A stretch of DNA of 64,000 nt from Adiantum capillus-veneris (taxonomy: Eukaryota > Streptophyta > Polypodiopsida > Polypodiales > Pteridaceae): contig CM043970.1 of NCBI GenBank assembly GCA_014529385.2, positions 49,212,898-49,276,897 on the forward strand. The letters are read 5' to 3'. Each line of letters opens with the position of its first letter. The first letter of the stretch is position 1. A program made the translations under genes and the position numbers. The notes under the pieces were generated by a model. It did not search any database. It worked only from the letters and a program-made list of their open reading frames with translations, and was not told where the DNA came from. Of this stretch, positions 44,741 to 54,974 are shown in pieces.

Positions 44741-45180
44741 TGATATGCTCAAGGATGCATTAGCTACATCTCCTATTCTAGCTATTGTAGACCCTTTGAA
44801 GCCATTCATTTTGACAACGAGTGCCAGTAACCTCTCTATTGGAGCAGTCCTTCTAAAAGAGGGGAGGCCAATTGCATTTGAAAGCAAGAATCTTGATTCA
44901 GCACATCAGAATTATTATTCTTATGAGCGCAAACTCTACACAATAGTGTCTACTTTAAAGACATGGCAGCATTATTTGTATGGAGCTTAGTTTGAGATTG
45001 TGTTTGACCATGAAAGCATAAAATGGTTTAACTGACTTGAAGGATCGAATGGCCACATGGGTTGAGATTATGTAGGAGTATGACACAAAGTTTTGATATC
45101 ATAAAGGACGATACAATGTGGTGGTTGATGCTTTTAGTCATATTCCTAAGATCAACTCTCTTTTGTTCACGAAACTTCAA
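44741..45180 (+). pseudogene. gypsy-C RNase H
   Basis: DALATSPILAIVDPLKPF, TTSASNLSIGAVLLKEGRPI, FESKNLDSAHQNYYSYERKLYTIV, TWQHYLYGA. The first Asp of RNase H (usually D.S....GAVL) reads TSAS here, so it is lost. TAG at 44988-44990 stands where the paralogous fragment at 17630 has CAG, a direct C-to-T example. Several further stops follow to about 45180. Confidence 0.85.
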
Positions 45181-45439
45181 AGTGAGTTTTGGATTCTTTG
45201 AAGGGAAAATATGAGCATGACGATGCATACTCCAAAGTGTGGAGCCATGTGCAAATGAGGGATCCTTCTCACTCCAATGTTGGTAGTGTTTTGTTAACCT
45301 CCATACATAGTTCTCCTCCGTCAAGTGATAACTACACAGATGGAAGAATTTTTCCATCGGTGATGGGTACCTACTCCATAAGGGAGAGTTTGTGTACCAA
45401 CGAACACGGACATTCGGTGCCAAATTCTCTATGAATGTC

Positions 45440-46128
45440 ACAACAGTCCAAGTGCAAGGCCACCCAGGCATTAAAAAAACTTATGCTCTCGTAAGACAAT
45501 AGTTTTACTGGCCAGGTTTACATAGATTTTTTCAAGACTATGTTTTGCATTGATAGGAATCTTAAGTTAATAAAGCGGAGTGCTTGAAGGCAAGAGGACA
45601 CTTACATCCACTAGAGATTCCTAATGATGTATTTACCAACCATTGTACGAGGTCATGACTTGGTATGGGTGGTCGTAGACCGGTTGACTAAACTATGCAA
45701 GTTTATACCAACCAAGTTGACAACAAAGACTCCAAAATTAGCTAAGTTATTTGTGGACAATCTATACAAGTTGTATGGATTGCCAAGTAACATTGTGAGT
45801 GATAGTGATCCCAAGTTTAACAATCATTTTTGAAGGGCGGATTGGGTACACAACTCAACCTCAATAAAACAGATCATCCTGAAACGGATGGTCAAACTGA
45901 ACGAGTTAACCAAGTGCTAGAGGATATGCTACGAGAATACGTTAGCAAGAAACAAACATAGTAGGAAGAATATCTACCTCTTCTTGAGTTTTCTTACAAC
46001 AGTGCTAAGCATGTCACAATTGGTTGTAGTCCTTTCATGCTAATGTATGGTTTTCAACCTAGGTCACCGGTTACGATGGTTTAGCAACCAAAAAACTCCA
46101 ACAAGTTAAGCATTTTATCCAAGACCAT
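45440..46128 (+). pseudogene. gypsy-C integrase
   Basis: HPGIKKTYALVRQ and a damaged zinc finger near 45470-45560, then a short deletion before VVVDRLTKLCKFIPTK (the SMDFI.GLP Asp block is missing), VDNLYKLYGLPSNIVSDSDPKFNNHF (second Asp present, 45730-45833), and further on TDGQTERVNQVLEDML (45890-45930) with the catalytic Glu. Frames change several times. Matches the fragment at 17.9-18.8 kb. Confidence 0.85.
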
Positions 46129-46644
46129 ATGGATATGTTGAAACTTGCTCCTTGGAATGTCCACCAAGCACAGAATTGGTATAAGTACACTGATAAGAAA
46201 CGTGAGCAAGCTACCTGTAAGGAAGGAAAAGAGGTATTTTTGCATGTGCCAGAGCATTTAGAAAGTATGAAGATTAGGCCAACACCTAAATTATCTCCGA
46301 GACATTGTCGGACGTTCAAGATACTCAAGCGAGTTGGTGATCGAGCCTACAAACTCTCGTTACCATCACGCTCTCGTGTCCATCCGATATTTCATGTAAG
46401 CCATTTACGTAAACGCTTGCACGGGGACAACAAAATCATTGACCAACAAATTTTGGTTGATTTCATTGAACCTCCTACTCCACCGCATGAGCCTGAGCGA
46501 GTCCTCGACTATGATGTTTTATGTACGCATCGTCATGTATGTCGTCAAGCTTTAGTCAAGTGGAAAGATCGACCTGAAGAAGGCACCACTTGGGAAAACA
46601 TTAGTGTTCTTAAGAAGAAATTTCCCACTTTAGTTTTTGATTAA
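46129..46644 (+). pseudogene. gypsy-C integrase C-terminus with chromodomain
   Basis: 171 open codons: KKREQATCKEGKEVFLHV, then PRHCRTFKILKRVGDRAYKL and VHPIFHVSHLRK (the GPY/F-type module), and at residues about 120-170 a chromodomain: PERVLDYDV, QALVKWKDRPEEGTTWE, LKKKFPTLVFD. Chromodomains direct chromoviruses to marked chromatin. TAA at 46642. This is the best-preserved part of gypsy-C and places it in the chromovirus clade. Confidence 0.92.
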
Positions 46645-47190
46645 ATGTACTCTAAGCCAACAAAAGGAAGCAAATAACACTCGTCAAGAACTTTCCTTGC
46701 TTTGGTGAATAGATTATAGTGATTGGCACACGTCAACTTCTTACATAATCCCCACATGGGGGTGGGAAAGGAGAGAGATTTTGGAGTGAGCTTTCGAGGG
46801 AGCTTTTCCTAAGCCTTTTACTCGAAGAGTGCTTACATGGAAAAAAAAAATCACTTCTTGATTAGAGAGAGCATTTTGGAGGCAGCTTTTTTTGTTATTT
46901 CACATTCCAATAGAACCTTCAAACTAACATGTATATTTGGAAATATTATGCTTCAGATATAGCAGTAGAACAAAAAGACACAAGCCACCCGCTTAAATCA
47001 TGAATTTCTCCAAAAAGAATTACAATATTAAATCTGCAGGTAACATGCACATTTAAAAGATTATGCTTTGGACATAAGAGAAAAACAAGAACACAAGACA
47101 CCCTCTAATTTCATAAATTTCTCCAAAACAAATTACAATATTAAATCAACAGTTACAGTTGATGCTATACAATCATTCTCTGATGGATAT
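46645..47190. repeat. gypsy-C 3' tail and 116-bp tandem duplication
   Basis: A purine run GGGGGTGGGAAAGGAGAGAG (about 46755-46776) may be the gypsy-C polypurine tract, but the LTR could not be delimited. From 46925 a unit TAACATG...AATTACAATATTAAATC is repeated at 47041, a period of 116 bp, diverged by perhaps 20 percent. Confidence 0.55.
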
Positions 47191-47199
47191 ACATATTGT

Positions 47200-47790
47200 G
47201 GTTTAAATCCAAGCCAAAGTAGCAAAGGAAGATGAATTAAATATGCTTGCGGGAAATATAGGGTTTTCTTTGTGCCACTCATTCTATGAAGTCACCACAT
47301 GTACACACATTGGGCTACTTGCAATATGAACTTCATACCTCTTGTCCCGCACTTGTGAAGAATATGTCTCCACCATGAATTTTTCATGCATGTCTATCTT
47401 CACGACAGTGTGTTGCACAATCCGACCTTCCATGGTTACTGCCGAATCAATTCTCTTAGAGGCTTGAATTGACACTCTAGGACGATAACACACATTGTTG
47501 CTTTCCTTGACTACAATCTTCTTTATCATGTGAAGCCTCTTGTCTCCAATTCCAGCAACTCTGAAGCAGTCATGTTTGTTCCTTTTTCCACTGGCCATAT
47601 ACTTGGGACTCTTGCAGGACATTGAGTGATTATGATACAAATTTGTCACGTGTGATCCACACCTGAAAATGTGGTAGCTCCTCAAGGTGCTAACAAGAGA
47701 TATTAGGGATCTGCACCTCAAAGAAGGTTTCAGAACCAAAATAATTAGGGATACTAGAACAGAGGTCAAAATAATATGCAGCACTTGCAA
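47200..47790 (-). pseudogene. Possible SWIM zinc-finger gene remnant
   Basis: The minus-strand frame 47284-47790 contains KIVVKESNNVCYRPRVSIQ, TVVKIDMHEKFMVETYSSQV and KRYEVHIASSPMC. After a one-base shift near 47300 it gives TCGDFIEWHK. The order (strand pair ending in C, then C-G-D-F) resembles SWIM zinc fingers (CxC...CxH) of MULE-type transposases and related plant proteins, although the final C-x-H is not clear. Probably a remnant of a transposase or a host SWIM protein. No start could be chosen. Confidence 0.4.
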
Positions 47791-48420
47791 TATAATTACT
47801 ATGGAGCATTAGGACATAGACAACATCCTGATTGTGAACCGTGGTGTAGACACAGAAATGATAGAGGCATTCCTATCATTAGGTACAACAATATTAACAG
47901 GCCTGAGGAACAGAATCAACAACCTCCACCTCAGCAGCAACAGAGACCTCCAGGTGAGGCTAATTTGGTAGTGCTAGAGGAATGGGTTGAAGAAGAATGG
48001 ATTTAGGACAGGGTATAATTCCATCAAGAGAAATAGAAACCTGTTCAAACAGTACAAGATTGTCAGTATACTCAGGGAATGAATAAGCATTACAACTATG
48101 ATTGTGCAGCATGTATCCCAATTAAGGATATTCCTAAAACAAGTAGGTGCATTGATGTCATGGTTGTAACAAGATCAAAATCAAAGCCAGGAAAGGAAAT
48201 CGTGTAGGAAAAAGAAAATCAGGGCACTATAAATTGGAAGGAGCAGAACGAAGTGAGAACAGAAGCACTCATGGAAGTACGAGAGTCCCAAGGTGGGAAT
48301 ATGTTATCTGAAGAGTGGGAGTTTTTTGCAAGATCCTTGGTTAATCAGGAGGAAAGTACATTAAATAAAAGTAAGACTACATTGAAAGAGTAGGGAAATG
48401 GTGATGAATTTTATGAAGCT
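47776..48420 (+). pseudogene. gypsy-F gag C-terminus
   Basis: YYGALGHRQHPDCEPWCRHR resembles a CCHC knuckle (CxxCGALGHxxxxC) whose first two Cys are now Tyr (each a single G-to-A step). It is followed by a Gln/Pro-rich stretch (EEQNQQPPPQQQQRPPGE) and broken frames with basic text to 48420. 77 codons are open from 47776. Confidence 0.65.
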
Positions 48421-49150
48421 TTGTTGTCAGGTCCAATAGCATTTACTGTAAAACAAATGTTGAAGTTGGTACCTGCCTTTTCCCAACAGTTGTTGAAAAG
48501 ATTAACTAATGAAGTAAAAAGTACAAATTGGGAAATAGGCAGGGAAAGTGAAGAAAAATTTTGTGGAGAAGCATCTGAAGTCCTACCAATGAATGTGGAT
48601 TTCAACGTACCAGTAGTGGGGGTATCTATTGGAAAGGTGTTTGTTCCAGGAGTTTTCTTGGATGGCGGTTCGGGAGTTAATATTCTCCCATAGTCGACAT
48701 GCAAACGTCTGAATCTCTTGAAGTGAGATCAAGCACCTTTTCAGGTGAAGATGGCAGACCAAAGACGGGTTTAGCCTTTGGGAATTATGAGGAATTTGCA
48801 AATCAATTGGGGGACTGCAGTTTGTGGCCAACTTTGTGGTTCTCAGGTTGGAAGAATCTACTTGCTCTTATCCAATGATGTTGGGGAGGCCCTGGTTAAG
48901 AGCAGCAAGAGTAAAGCAGCTATGGGGAGTAGACTCTATAGTGATCAAAAGAGGAAAGAAGAAAGTGAGAATGCAAATGGATGCAAAAAAGGTGATACCA
49001 CCTGGTTTCAGGGCAGTACACGCAGAAGGACAGAATATGGTAAAAGAAATTGGAGAGGATGCAGAAGAAGAATTTCTTAGAACTAATTCATTAGTTGTAC
49101 CTATTTTTGAAGTGGATGTGCAGAAGATAGCAACCACATATGTGCTATAG
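48421..49150 (+). pseudogene. gypsy-F protease
   Basis: 48421-48693: PVVGVSIGKVFVPGVFLDGGSGVNILP, with the DGGSG active-site variant at 48661-48675. Stops follow. 48824-49150 resumes in another frame with VVLRLEESTCSYPMMLGRPWLRAA (the LGRPWL end segment), then a basic linker. The same DGGSG wording occurs in element E (39.35 kb). Confidence 0.85.
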
Positions 49151-49388
49151 CTAGAAGATGATGGAATACAGTTAATGACCTCAAAAATGAGTAGTTACTC
49201 CTAGGAGTAAACAATCAAATAACAAGATGGGCAATGAGTTGTTGAAGAACCTAAAGATTGAAAATAGAGAAGAGGAGGAAGCTATTGAAGCAGAGAGAGC
49301 CTTTGAACATCAAATGGCAAGAACTGCTAAAGTGACTCAAGATGAACAGCAGGAATTGAATTGGAATACCCAGGAGGAACCATAGACA

Positions 49389-50000
49389 GTGAAGGTATCA
49401 GCATACATGGATGACGCGTTTAAACTAAAACTGAAGGAATTGTTGTTAGAATTCATAGATGTTTTTGCATGGAAATACACATATATGAAAGGAGTAGATG
49501 CTAGCTTCTGTCAACACAAAAGTAATTTGAAAGAAAATGCAGTTCCAGTTGTACGACAAAGGTACAAGATGAATCCTAACTATGCCAAATAGGTTACAGA
49601 AGAGATTGAAAAACAATTGGCTGTTGGTTTCATTCATCCTTTGGAAGAATTTACTTGGTTGTCACCAATTGTTGTAGTTCCAAAGAAGAATGGAAAGATC
49701 AGGGTGTGTGTGGACTACAGGAAATTGAATGCTGCTATAGTAACTGATTTATTTCCATTACCTCTTTGTGATACACTACTGTATGCAGTAGCTCGACATG
49801 AGATTTATAGTTTTTTGGATGGTTTTAGTGCTTACAACCAAATTTCACTGGCATTTGAAGACAGGGAAAAAATTGCTTTTGTAATTGAATGGGGAGTTTA
49901 TGCTAGCAATGTGATGACATTTGGCTTGAAAAATGCTCCATCAACATTTCAAAAAGTAGTACAACATGTGCTTTTTGAATTCCTTATACAACATTTATGA
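49389..50000 (+). pseudogene. gypsy-F reverse transcriptase, N-terminal part
   Basis: FAWKYTYMKGVD, VPVVRQRYKMNPNYAK, then TAG (49590), then in the same frame EEIEKQLAVGFIHP, WLSPIVVVPKKNGKIRVCVDYRKLN (motif 1-2), DTLLYAVARHEIYSFLDGFSAYNQI (catalytic Asp), KIAFVIEWGVYASNVMTFGLKNAPSTFQ. It ends with a frameshift near 49995. Compared with functional gypsy RTs all motifs are recognisable. Confidence 0.92.
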
Positions 50001-50629
50001 GGGTTTTCTTGGATGATTTTAGTGTTTTTGGAAAGAAGCAAGAGCATCTTGAACACTTGAGGTTGTGTTTTCAAAAATGCAGGGAATTCATGTTGTCATT
50101 AAATCCATCCAAATGTGCTTTTACAGTGAAAAGAGGAGTTCTTTTAGGGCATGTGATTTCTGAAGAAGTGGTTTCTATTGATCCAAGAAAGGTGGAAGGT
50201 ATTAGAAAGGCATCGGAACCAAGAATAGTTAAACAATTGAGCAGATTTTTGGGACAGGTCAAGTGGCATAACAAATTCTTGAGGTACTTGGCTCATGTTT
50301 GCACACCATTAACAAAGCTTACAAGGAAGGATATCGTATTTGAATGGGGAGAAGAGCAAAGCAAGGCATGCATGATTTTGAAGAACATGTTGACTGTAGC
50401 ACTAGTGTTGATTGTGCCTGATTGGAAGTTACCATTTCGCATCTTTGTGGATGCATCTCATGTAGCAGTGGGTGCAGCATTAATGCAAGAAATGAGTAGA
50501 GGCTGGTTCAAACCTATTTACTATGCAAGCAGGGTATTGACACCTATAGAGAATAATTACACGGGGAGTTCTTGGAAATGGTTTATGCATTGCAAAAGTT
50601 TAGACATTACCTATTGGCAAATAGGGTAG
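49997..50629 (+). pseudogene. gypsy-F RT C-terminal part and RNase H
   Basis: VFLDDFSVFGKKQEHLEHL (catalytic LDD at 50006-50020), LSLNPSKCAFTVKRGVLLGHVIS, SRFLGQVKWHNKFL, TPLTKLTRKD, then RNase H FRIFVDASHVAVGAALMQE and PIYYASRVLTPIENNY. A frameshift near 50564 carries the frame away from the RNase H tail (VYALQKFRHYLL in the other frame). It continues at 50630-50931 (RLARWILLLQELDY, LADYLSKLE). Confidence 0.92.
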
Positions 50630-50931
50630 TTTTTTATGTAGATCACCAGGCATTGATCTACTAGGTGAATAAACCACACCTTTCAAGGAGGTTGGCAAGA
50701 TGGATACTGCTATTGCAGGAACTTGATTATGTAGTAATACATACTCCAAGAAGACTTCATGTATTGGCTGATTATTTGAGCAAATTGGAAGCAGAAGAGG
50801 AAGATTTAGGAGGTGTATCTGATCAACTACCTGATACAGAGTTGTTTCTAGTTCAAGTGACTACCAATCAAGGGACTGGTATGAAGACATGCTTCGGTTT
50901 TTTACTAAAGGGGTGTTGCTTGAAGCAATGA
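50630..50931 (+). pseudogene. gypsy-F RNase H C-terminal end
   Basis: In the frame entered after the shift at 50564: HQALIY, stop, NKPHLSRRLARWILLLQELDY and VIHTPRRLHVLADYLSKLE, the closing RNase H segment of gypsy elements (G..N..AD.LSR). Ends at 50931. Confidence 0.85.
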
Positions 50932-51037
50932 CAAAGGATCAAAGAAAGAGATTAGCATTAAGAAGAAAACCTTATACAATTATTGCAAGGGTTTTGTACA
51001 AAAGAGGAATTGATCAAGTGATCAGGAGATCAGGAGA

Positions 51038-51793
51038 TTGGTCCTTGAGTTTGAACAAAGAGTAGTACTGGCAAAATCTCATGCAAGTAATTCAGGAGGA
51101 CATTTTTCAGGAGATGTTACTGCAAGAAAAATATTTCAAGTAAGAGTTTGGTGGCCAACTGTTATAAAGGATGCTCAAGAATTCAGTAAGAACTGTTTGT
51201 TATGTCAAAGAGAGGGTAGGACACTGAATGTAGACAGGATACCCTTGCAACCTATATTACCTTTGGAACCATTTCAAAAGTGGGGATTAGATTTTGTTGG
51301 TCCCATCAAGCCACCTGCAAAGTTTACACAGAACAGGTACATATTGGTTACGATTGATTATTGCACAAAATGGGTAGAAGTTGTGGCTTTGAGAGATAAC
51401 ACAGCAAGGAGTGTGGCAAAAATTTTGTATAAAAATATTATGACCAGGTTTGGATGCTCTATTGAGTTGGTTTCTAGTCAGGGAGTACATTTCATTAACA
51501 AAGTGATCAGTAAACTGACTGGACTCCATATGATCTTGCATAAGAAATCAATTGTGTACTATCCTCAGGAAAATGGACAAGCAAAAATTACCAATAAGAT
51601 TTTGATCATGATAATGAGGAAGTTGGTGAATCAGAACATGACAGATTGGGATGAGAAGTTGGATTCAGCACTTTGGGCTTTTAGGACTGCATTTAAAGTT
51701 ACAATAGGCATGACACCATTCAAGTTGGTGTATGGATTGGAAGTAGTAGTTCCTATGGAATTTTCAGTACCAAGTTTAAGGATTGCAATTTAA
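51038..51793 (+). pseudogene. gypsy-F integrase
   Basis: 251 open codons. Zinc region HASNSGGHFSGDVTARKI with CLLCQREG, then GLDFVGPIKPP (first Asp), TKWVEVVALRD, and SSQGVHF (about 51474-51491), where other gypsy integrases have SDQG.HF, so the second catalytic Asp is lost. The catalytic Glu site NGQAE.TN reads NGQAKITN (51572-51592), so it is Lys. SALWAFRTAFKVTIGMTPF follows. Uninterrupted, yet two of the three DDE residues are replaced. The start of the reading frame at 51038 is arbitrary. Confidence 0.92.
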
Positions 51794-51918
51794 CAGAAAC
51801 TGTCTCGTGAAGAGTCAGTAAACTGCAAAAAGGAAGCATTACTGAAACTGGAGGAAGATAGAATTCAAAGCATTATATTGTAAAGGTTATTTAGCAAAGA
51901 AGGCAAGCTTGGATCAAC

Positions 51919-52194
51919 ATGAACATAAAGTTCAAAATTTGCTCTACGGGAGATTGGGTGATGGTTTACAATAGCAAGCTAAGATACATGCCTGGAAATT
52001 TGAAATTGAGGTATGTAGGACCATTTCAGATAGCTAGAATTGTGGAGCCTAATACTTTTGTTTTGGCTGATGAGTCAAGGCAGGTAATTGCCAAACCAAT
52101 TAATGGTTTTCGAATCAAGCCATTTTTTGAAGAAGTAATCGAGACTCGAGTGAAGCATAAGTTTAATGATGATCCTAGGATAGTGACAGCTTAA
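51919..52194 (+). pseudogene. gypsy-F integrase C-terminal domain
   Basis: GDWVMVYNSKLRYMPGNLKLRYVGPFQIARIVEPNTFVL: the G..V......KL..R..GPF.I module of gypsy integrase ends, followed by a positively charged tail. No chromodomain, unlike gypsy-C. Stop TAA at 52192. Confidence 0.88.
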
Positions 52195-52359
52195 TTCATG
52201 TGATGTGGTTGACGAAGTGGCTATTAGCAAGTGCGCTACAATTTCCCTCCTGTGCGTTTTTTTGCTACGTTGTGTTCTCCACGTTGCTAGAGCATGTCGA
52301 GCCTTCGCAATATTTTTGGGGGAGCAGGGTTTGACTCACCTTGCAGTATGAATAACCTT

Positions 52360-53935
52360 TTGTCATGTTAAGGCCTCTGCGTAAATCCAGGAACCAGCGG
52401 GCCATCATCCCTGACTCAAGTTCTGAAGACGAACCGGAGATGCTGACACTTCTCAACAATTTCCAAGGAGGAACTAACACAGGAGTACACTTTTTTGGAT
52501 TTCAAGTATGATTTGGTAGCTAATGATGACAATGTGCCATGGTTGCGGAGCATAGGGCTATTGGATTTTACAAGATTACCATGGGTGAATTGGAGTCCCA
52601 GAACCAGATGCCCATGGTTTACTTGAAATATTTGCAAGCAAATGATGGTTATATTTTTTCTCAGGATTACCTGACTGAACACTAATTGCCCAAGTGTTTG
52701 ATGTGACTATTGTTGAAGACAATGAAGTCATTAAAGACACAAATAAGGATATAATAAAAGCCTTTGGGCCATCTGAGGGTGACAGGAACTACTACCAACT
52801 GCCAGGCATGAAAAATCAGGCCAGACACTAGCAGGTCAGATGGCTTATTGAAAGGGTGCTTTTGTTGGTCAAATCAGAATACATAAGTAGGAAAAACTAT
52901 GGAATACTGTTGGCAGCTAAAGGTGGTAGACAAATTGGATGGGCCAATATTCTCTTTGGACAGAATCAAATTTGACATTTACACCAAGCAAAGAAAAAAA
53001 GACAAAACAACCAAAGTGGGTCCATATTTGGCAGTAGTTCTCCAATATGTGAATAACAAAAGTATCTTGCACGGGAAGAGATTTCTAGCACCAGGACAAA
53101 TGATTGAAGACTCGGGGTCTGCACAAAGAAAGGAGAAAGGACAAAAACTACAACATGATAGGAAGCCCTTGCAGATGACAAAGGATGTGAACACACTGAT
53201 GGTTGCAGGTTATTCAAAGAAAGAATCTTTAGATGCTGTAAAAGTAAAGCTAGATCAGGAATTTGGGGATTAATTTCTTGAGTCTACAGTAGAGCCCTGT
53301 GACAGACCTGTAGTCCATGTGTCAGTGAAAACAGGTATCAAACTCAAAAAATTGAAGGGGAAACTTATAGGGGAATTGCATGTACTTGCAATAGGGGAAT
53401 CTACAATGCAAAAGATTGGCATGTATAAAGCAAGTTTTCCAAATGTATCTTTCAATGAGATGAAAACTGCATTGGGTGTAGTAAAGGAGTATGTTGAACA
53501 AAAAATAATGGATTTTACCTTATTGAGTAGGGAGAATGAGGGATTTCACAATGAGTTGAAGCAGATCAAAGAGGGTGCACTAAAGGAAAAGAAGACTCAG
53601 TCTGAAGTGAAAATTCTACAAAAGCACATCAAGGAGTTGACTGCTTAACTAAAGGTGCATTCACAATTCCAATTTCAGCTGCAAATGAAGAAGCAGGTGT
53701 TGCAGATGGACAATAGCAATTTAAAGATCCAGTGTTGTCTATTGTGGATGAGATACTCAATGGAGAAGATGTTGAGGCTCCAATGAAAGCACCTGAAGAT
53801 GAGGTGGATGGAGGGATCACTGGAGAGGACAACACAACTACTTACTAGGATGAAGACGCAAAGGAGCAGCAGACTCAACCTGAACATCAGGTTGATTTTA
53901 ATCAAGGGATTGTGGGTCCTCACAATGTTTGAGAA
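52360..53935 (+). pseudogene. gypsy-F third ORF (post-pol), broken
   Basis: After pol a new frame opens with ATG near 52366 (RPLRKSRNQRAIIPDSSSED), then YDLVANDDNVPWLRSIGLLDF, VRWLIERVLLLVKSEY, ISRKNYGILLAAKGGRQIG, and at 52899-53273 DRIKFDIYTKQRKKDKTTKV. 53319-53648 is a Lys/Glu-rich coiled coil (KLKKLKGKLIGELHV, KEGALKEKKTQSEVKILQKH). Frames shift several times; estimated original length about 500 residues. Gypsy elements with env-like or extra ORFs are known in plants. This one has no signal peptide or membrane segment I can see. The start region is Arg/Ser-rich. Confidence 0.6.
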
Positions 53936-53959
53936 ACATTACCGAACAGGAGTGCCAGG

Positions 53960-54509
53960 TGTTAGTGCCTAATGTGTCAGGGCACTTACTTTTTTATTGT
54001 AACTAAGGTCTTAGCTTTAAGCCTTAGGGGTTTGTTTACACAAGGACTTGATGCGTGGGTAGTTTTAAACATTTGAATGGTCATATGGTGTGGGGTACAT
54101 GCAGTTTTTGCAGTTTCCCTATAGTCGTACTGTTGTTTTGCTTTGTAGTTCGATGGTGATAATGAATATACATTGAATGAAGTACTTTCTTATCTTAACT
54201 ATTGTATTTCTTATTCATCTGCTTTGTAGTTCTATGATTAAATGTGCAATCACTTGCCTCGTTTATATTTATTTAATCATAGAACTACATGCAGTTTGAA
54301 TAAAAATACAATAGTTGATACTGTTGTTACTTCAATTTTTCGATTCATAAGAATATACATTGAATGAAGTACTTTCTTATCTTAACTATTGTATTTCTTA
54401 TTCATCTGCTTTGTAGTTCTATGATTAAATGTGCAATCACTTGCCTCGTTTATATTTATACTGCATGTTTCTTGTACTGATTACTTGTTAGGGTTGTGAG
54501 CCCCTAACA
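53960..54509 (+). repeat. gypsy-F 3' LTR with large foldback
   Basis: 550 bp from TGTTAGTGCC to CCCCTAACA. Both ends agree with the LTRs of element G (reverse complement). A block of about 108 bp is present twice (54163-54270 and 54351-54458). Between the copies lies an inverted copy, so that 54194-54243 can pair with 54271-54319 (17 perfect bp at the apex, TAGTTCTATGATTAAAT, with a 27-nt loop). Confidence 0.85.
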
Positions 54510-54537
54510 ATGTTTACCCCAACGAAGTGTTTTCTCC

Positions 54538-54655
54538 AGCGAGGGTACCGTACATGCCACCAACTTAGCCAACAATCCATTTGCGATAGTTATAGCGAGG
54601 GTACCATACATGCCACCAACTTATCCAGCAATCCATTTGCGATAAGTTACAGCTA
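54538..54655. repeat. 56-bp tandem duplication
   Basis: The unit AGCGAGGGTACCGTACATGC at 54538 recurs at 54594 (AGCGAGGGTACCATACATGC), period 56 bp, with ATCCATTTGCGATA in both. Lies just outside the gypsy-F LTR. Confidence 0.85.
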
Positions 54656-54974
54656 GATACTTTTCTAAAAGCCCACCAAGCTTGTATAGTCATGTACAAG
54701 TTGGTTGCCTCTTCCTCGCTCCTTGCACAATGCCCATTTCACACATACGCTTATGCTCATCCTAGAAATTTTTATGCACGTATTGCATGGTGTGAATGTA
54801 AAATCTCTTCTCCCAATGAAACAAGCATGAGCATTCTCTTCCTTCCATAACATTGCAACAAAGGATTGTAGAAGAAGTTGCAAATTGTGTTCGTAGGCCT
54901 CACCCAGGATCGTAGACATGTGCTGCCATTGTTGTCCACCCCACTACCCTATGCACGTTATCAAATCAAACCCA

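Larger units (their letters stand above)
47765..54509 (+). mobile_element. gypsy-F element with post-pol ORF, 5' truncated
   Basis: Plus-strand order: end of gag with a damaged knuckle, protease, RT, RNase H, integrase, a separate coiled-coil ORF, then a 3' LTR (53960-54509). The 5' LTR and most of gag are missing. The RT has FLDD. The extra ORF after pol places it in the group of plant gypsy elements with a third ORF. Closely related non-autonomous LTRs lie at 57190-60610. Confidence 0.85.
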
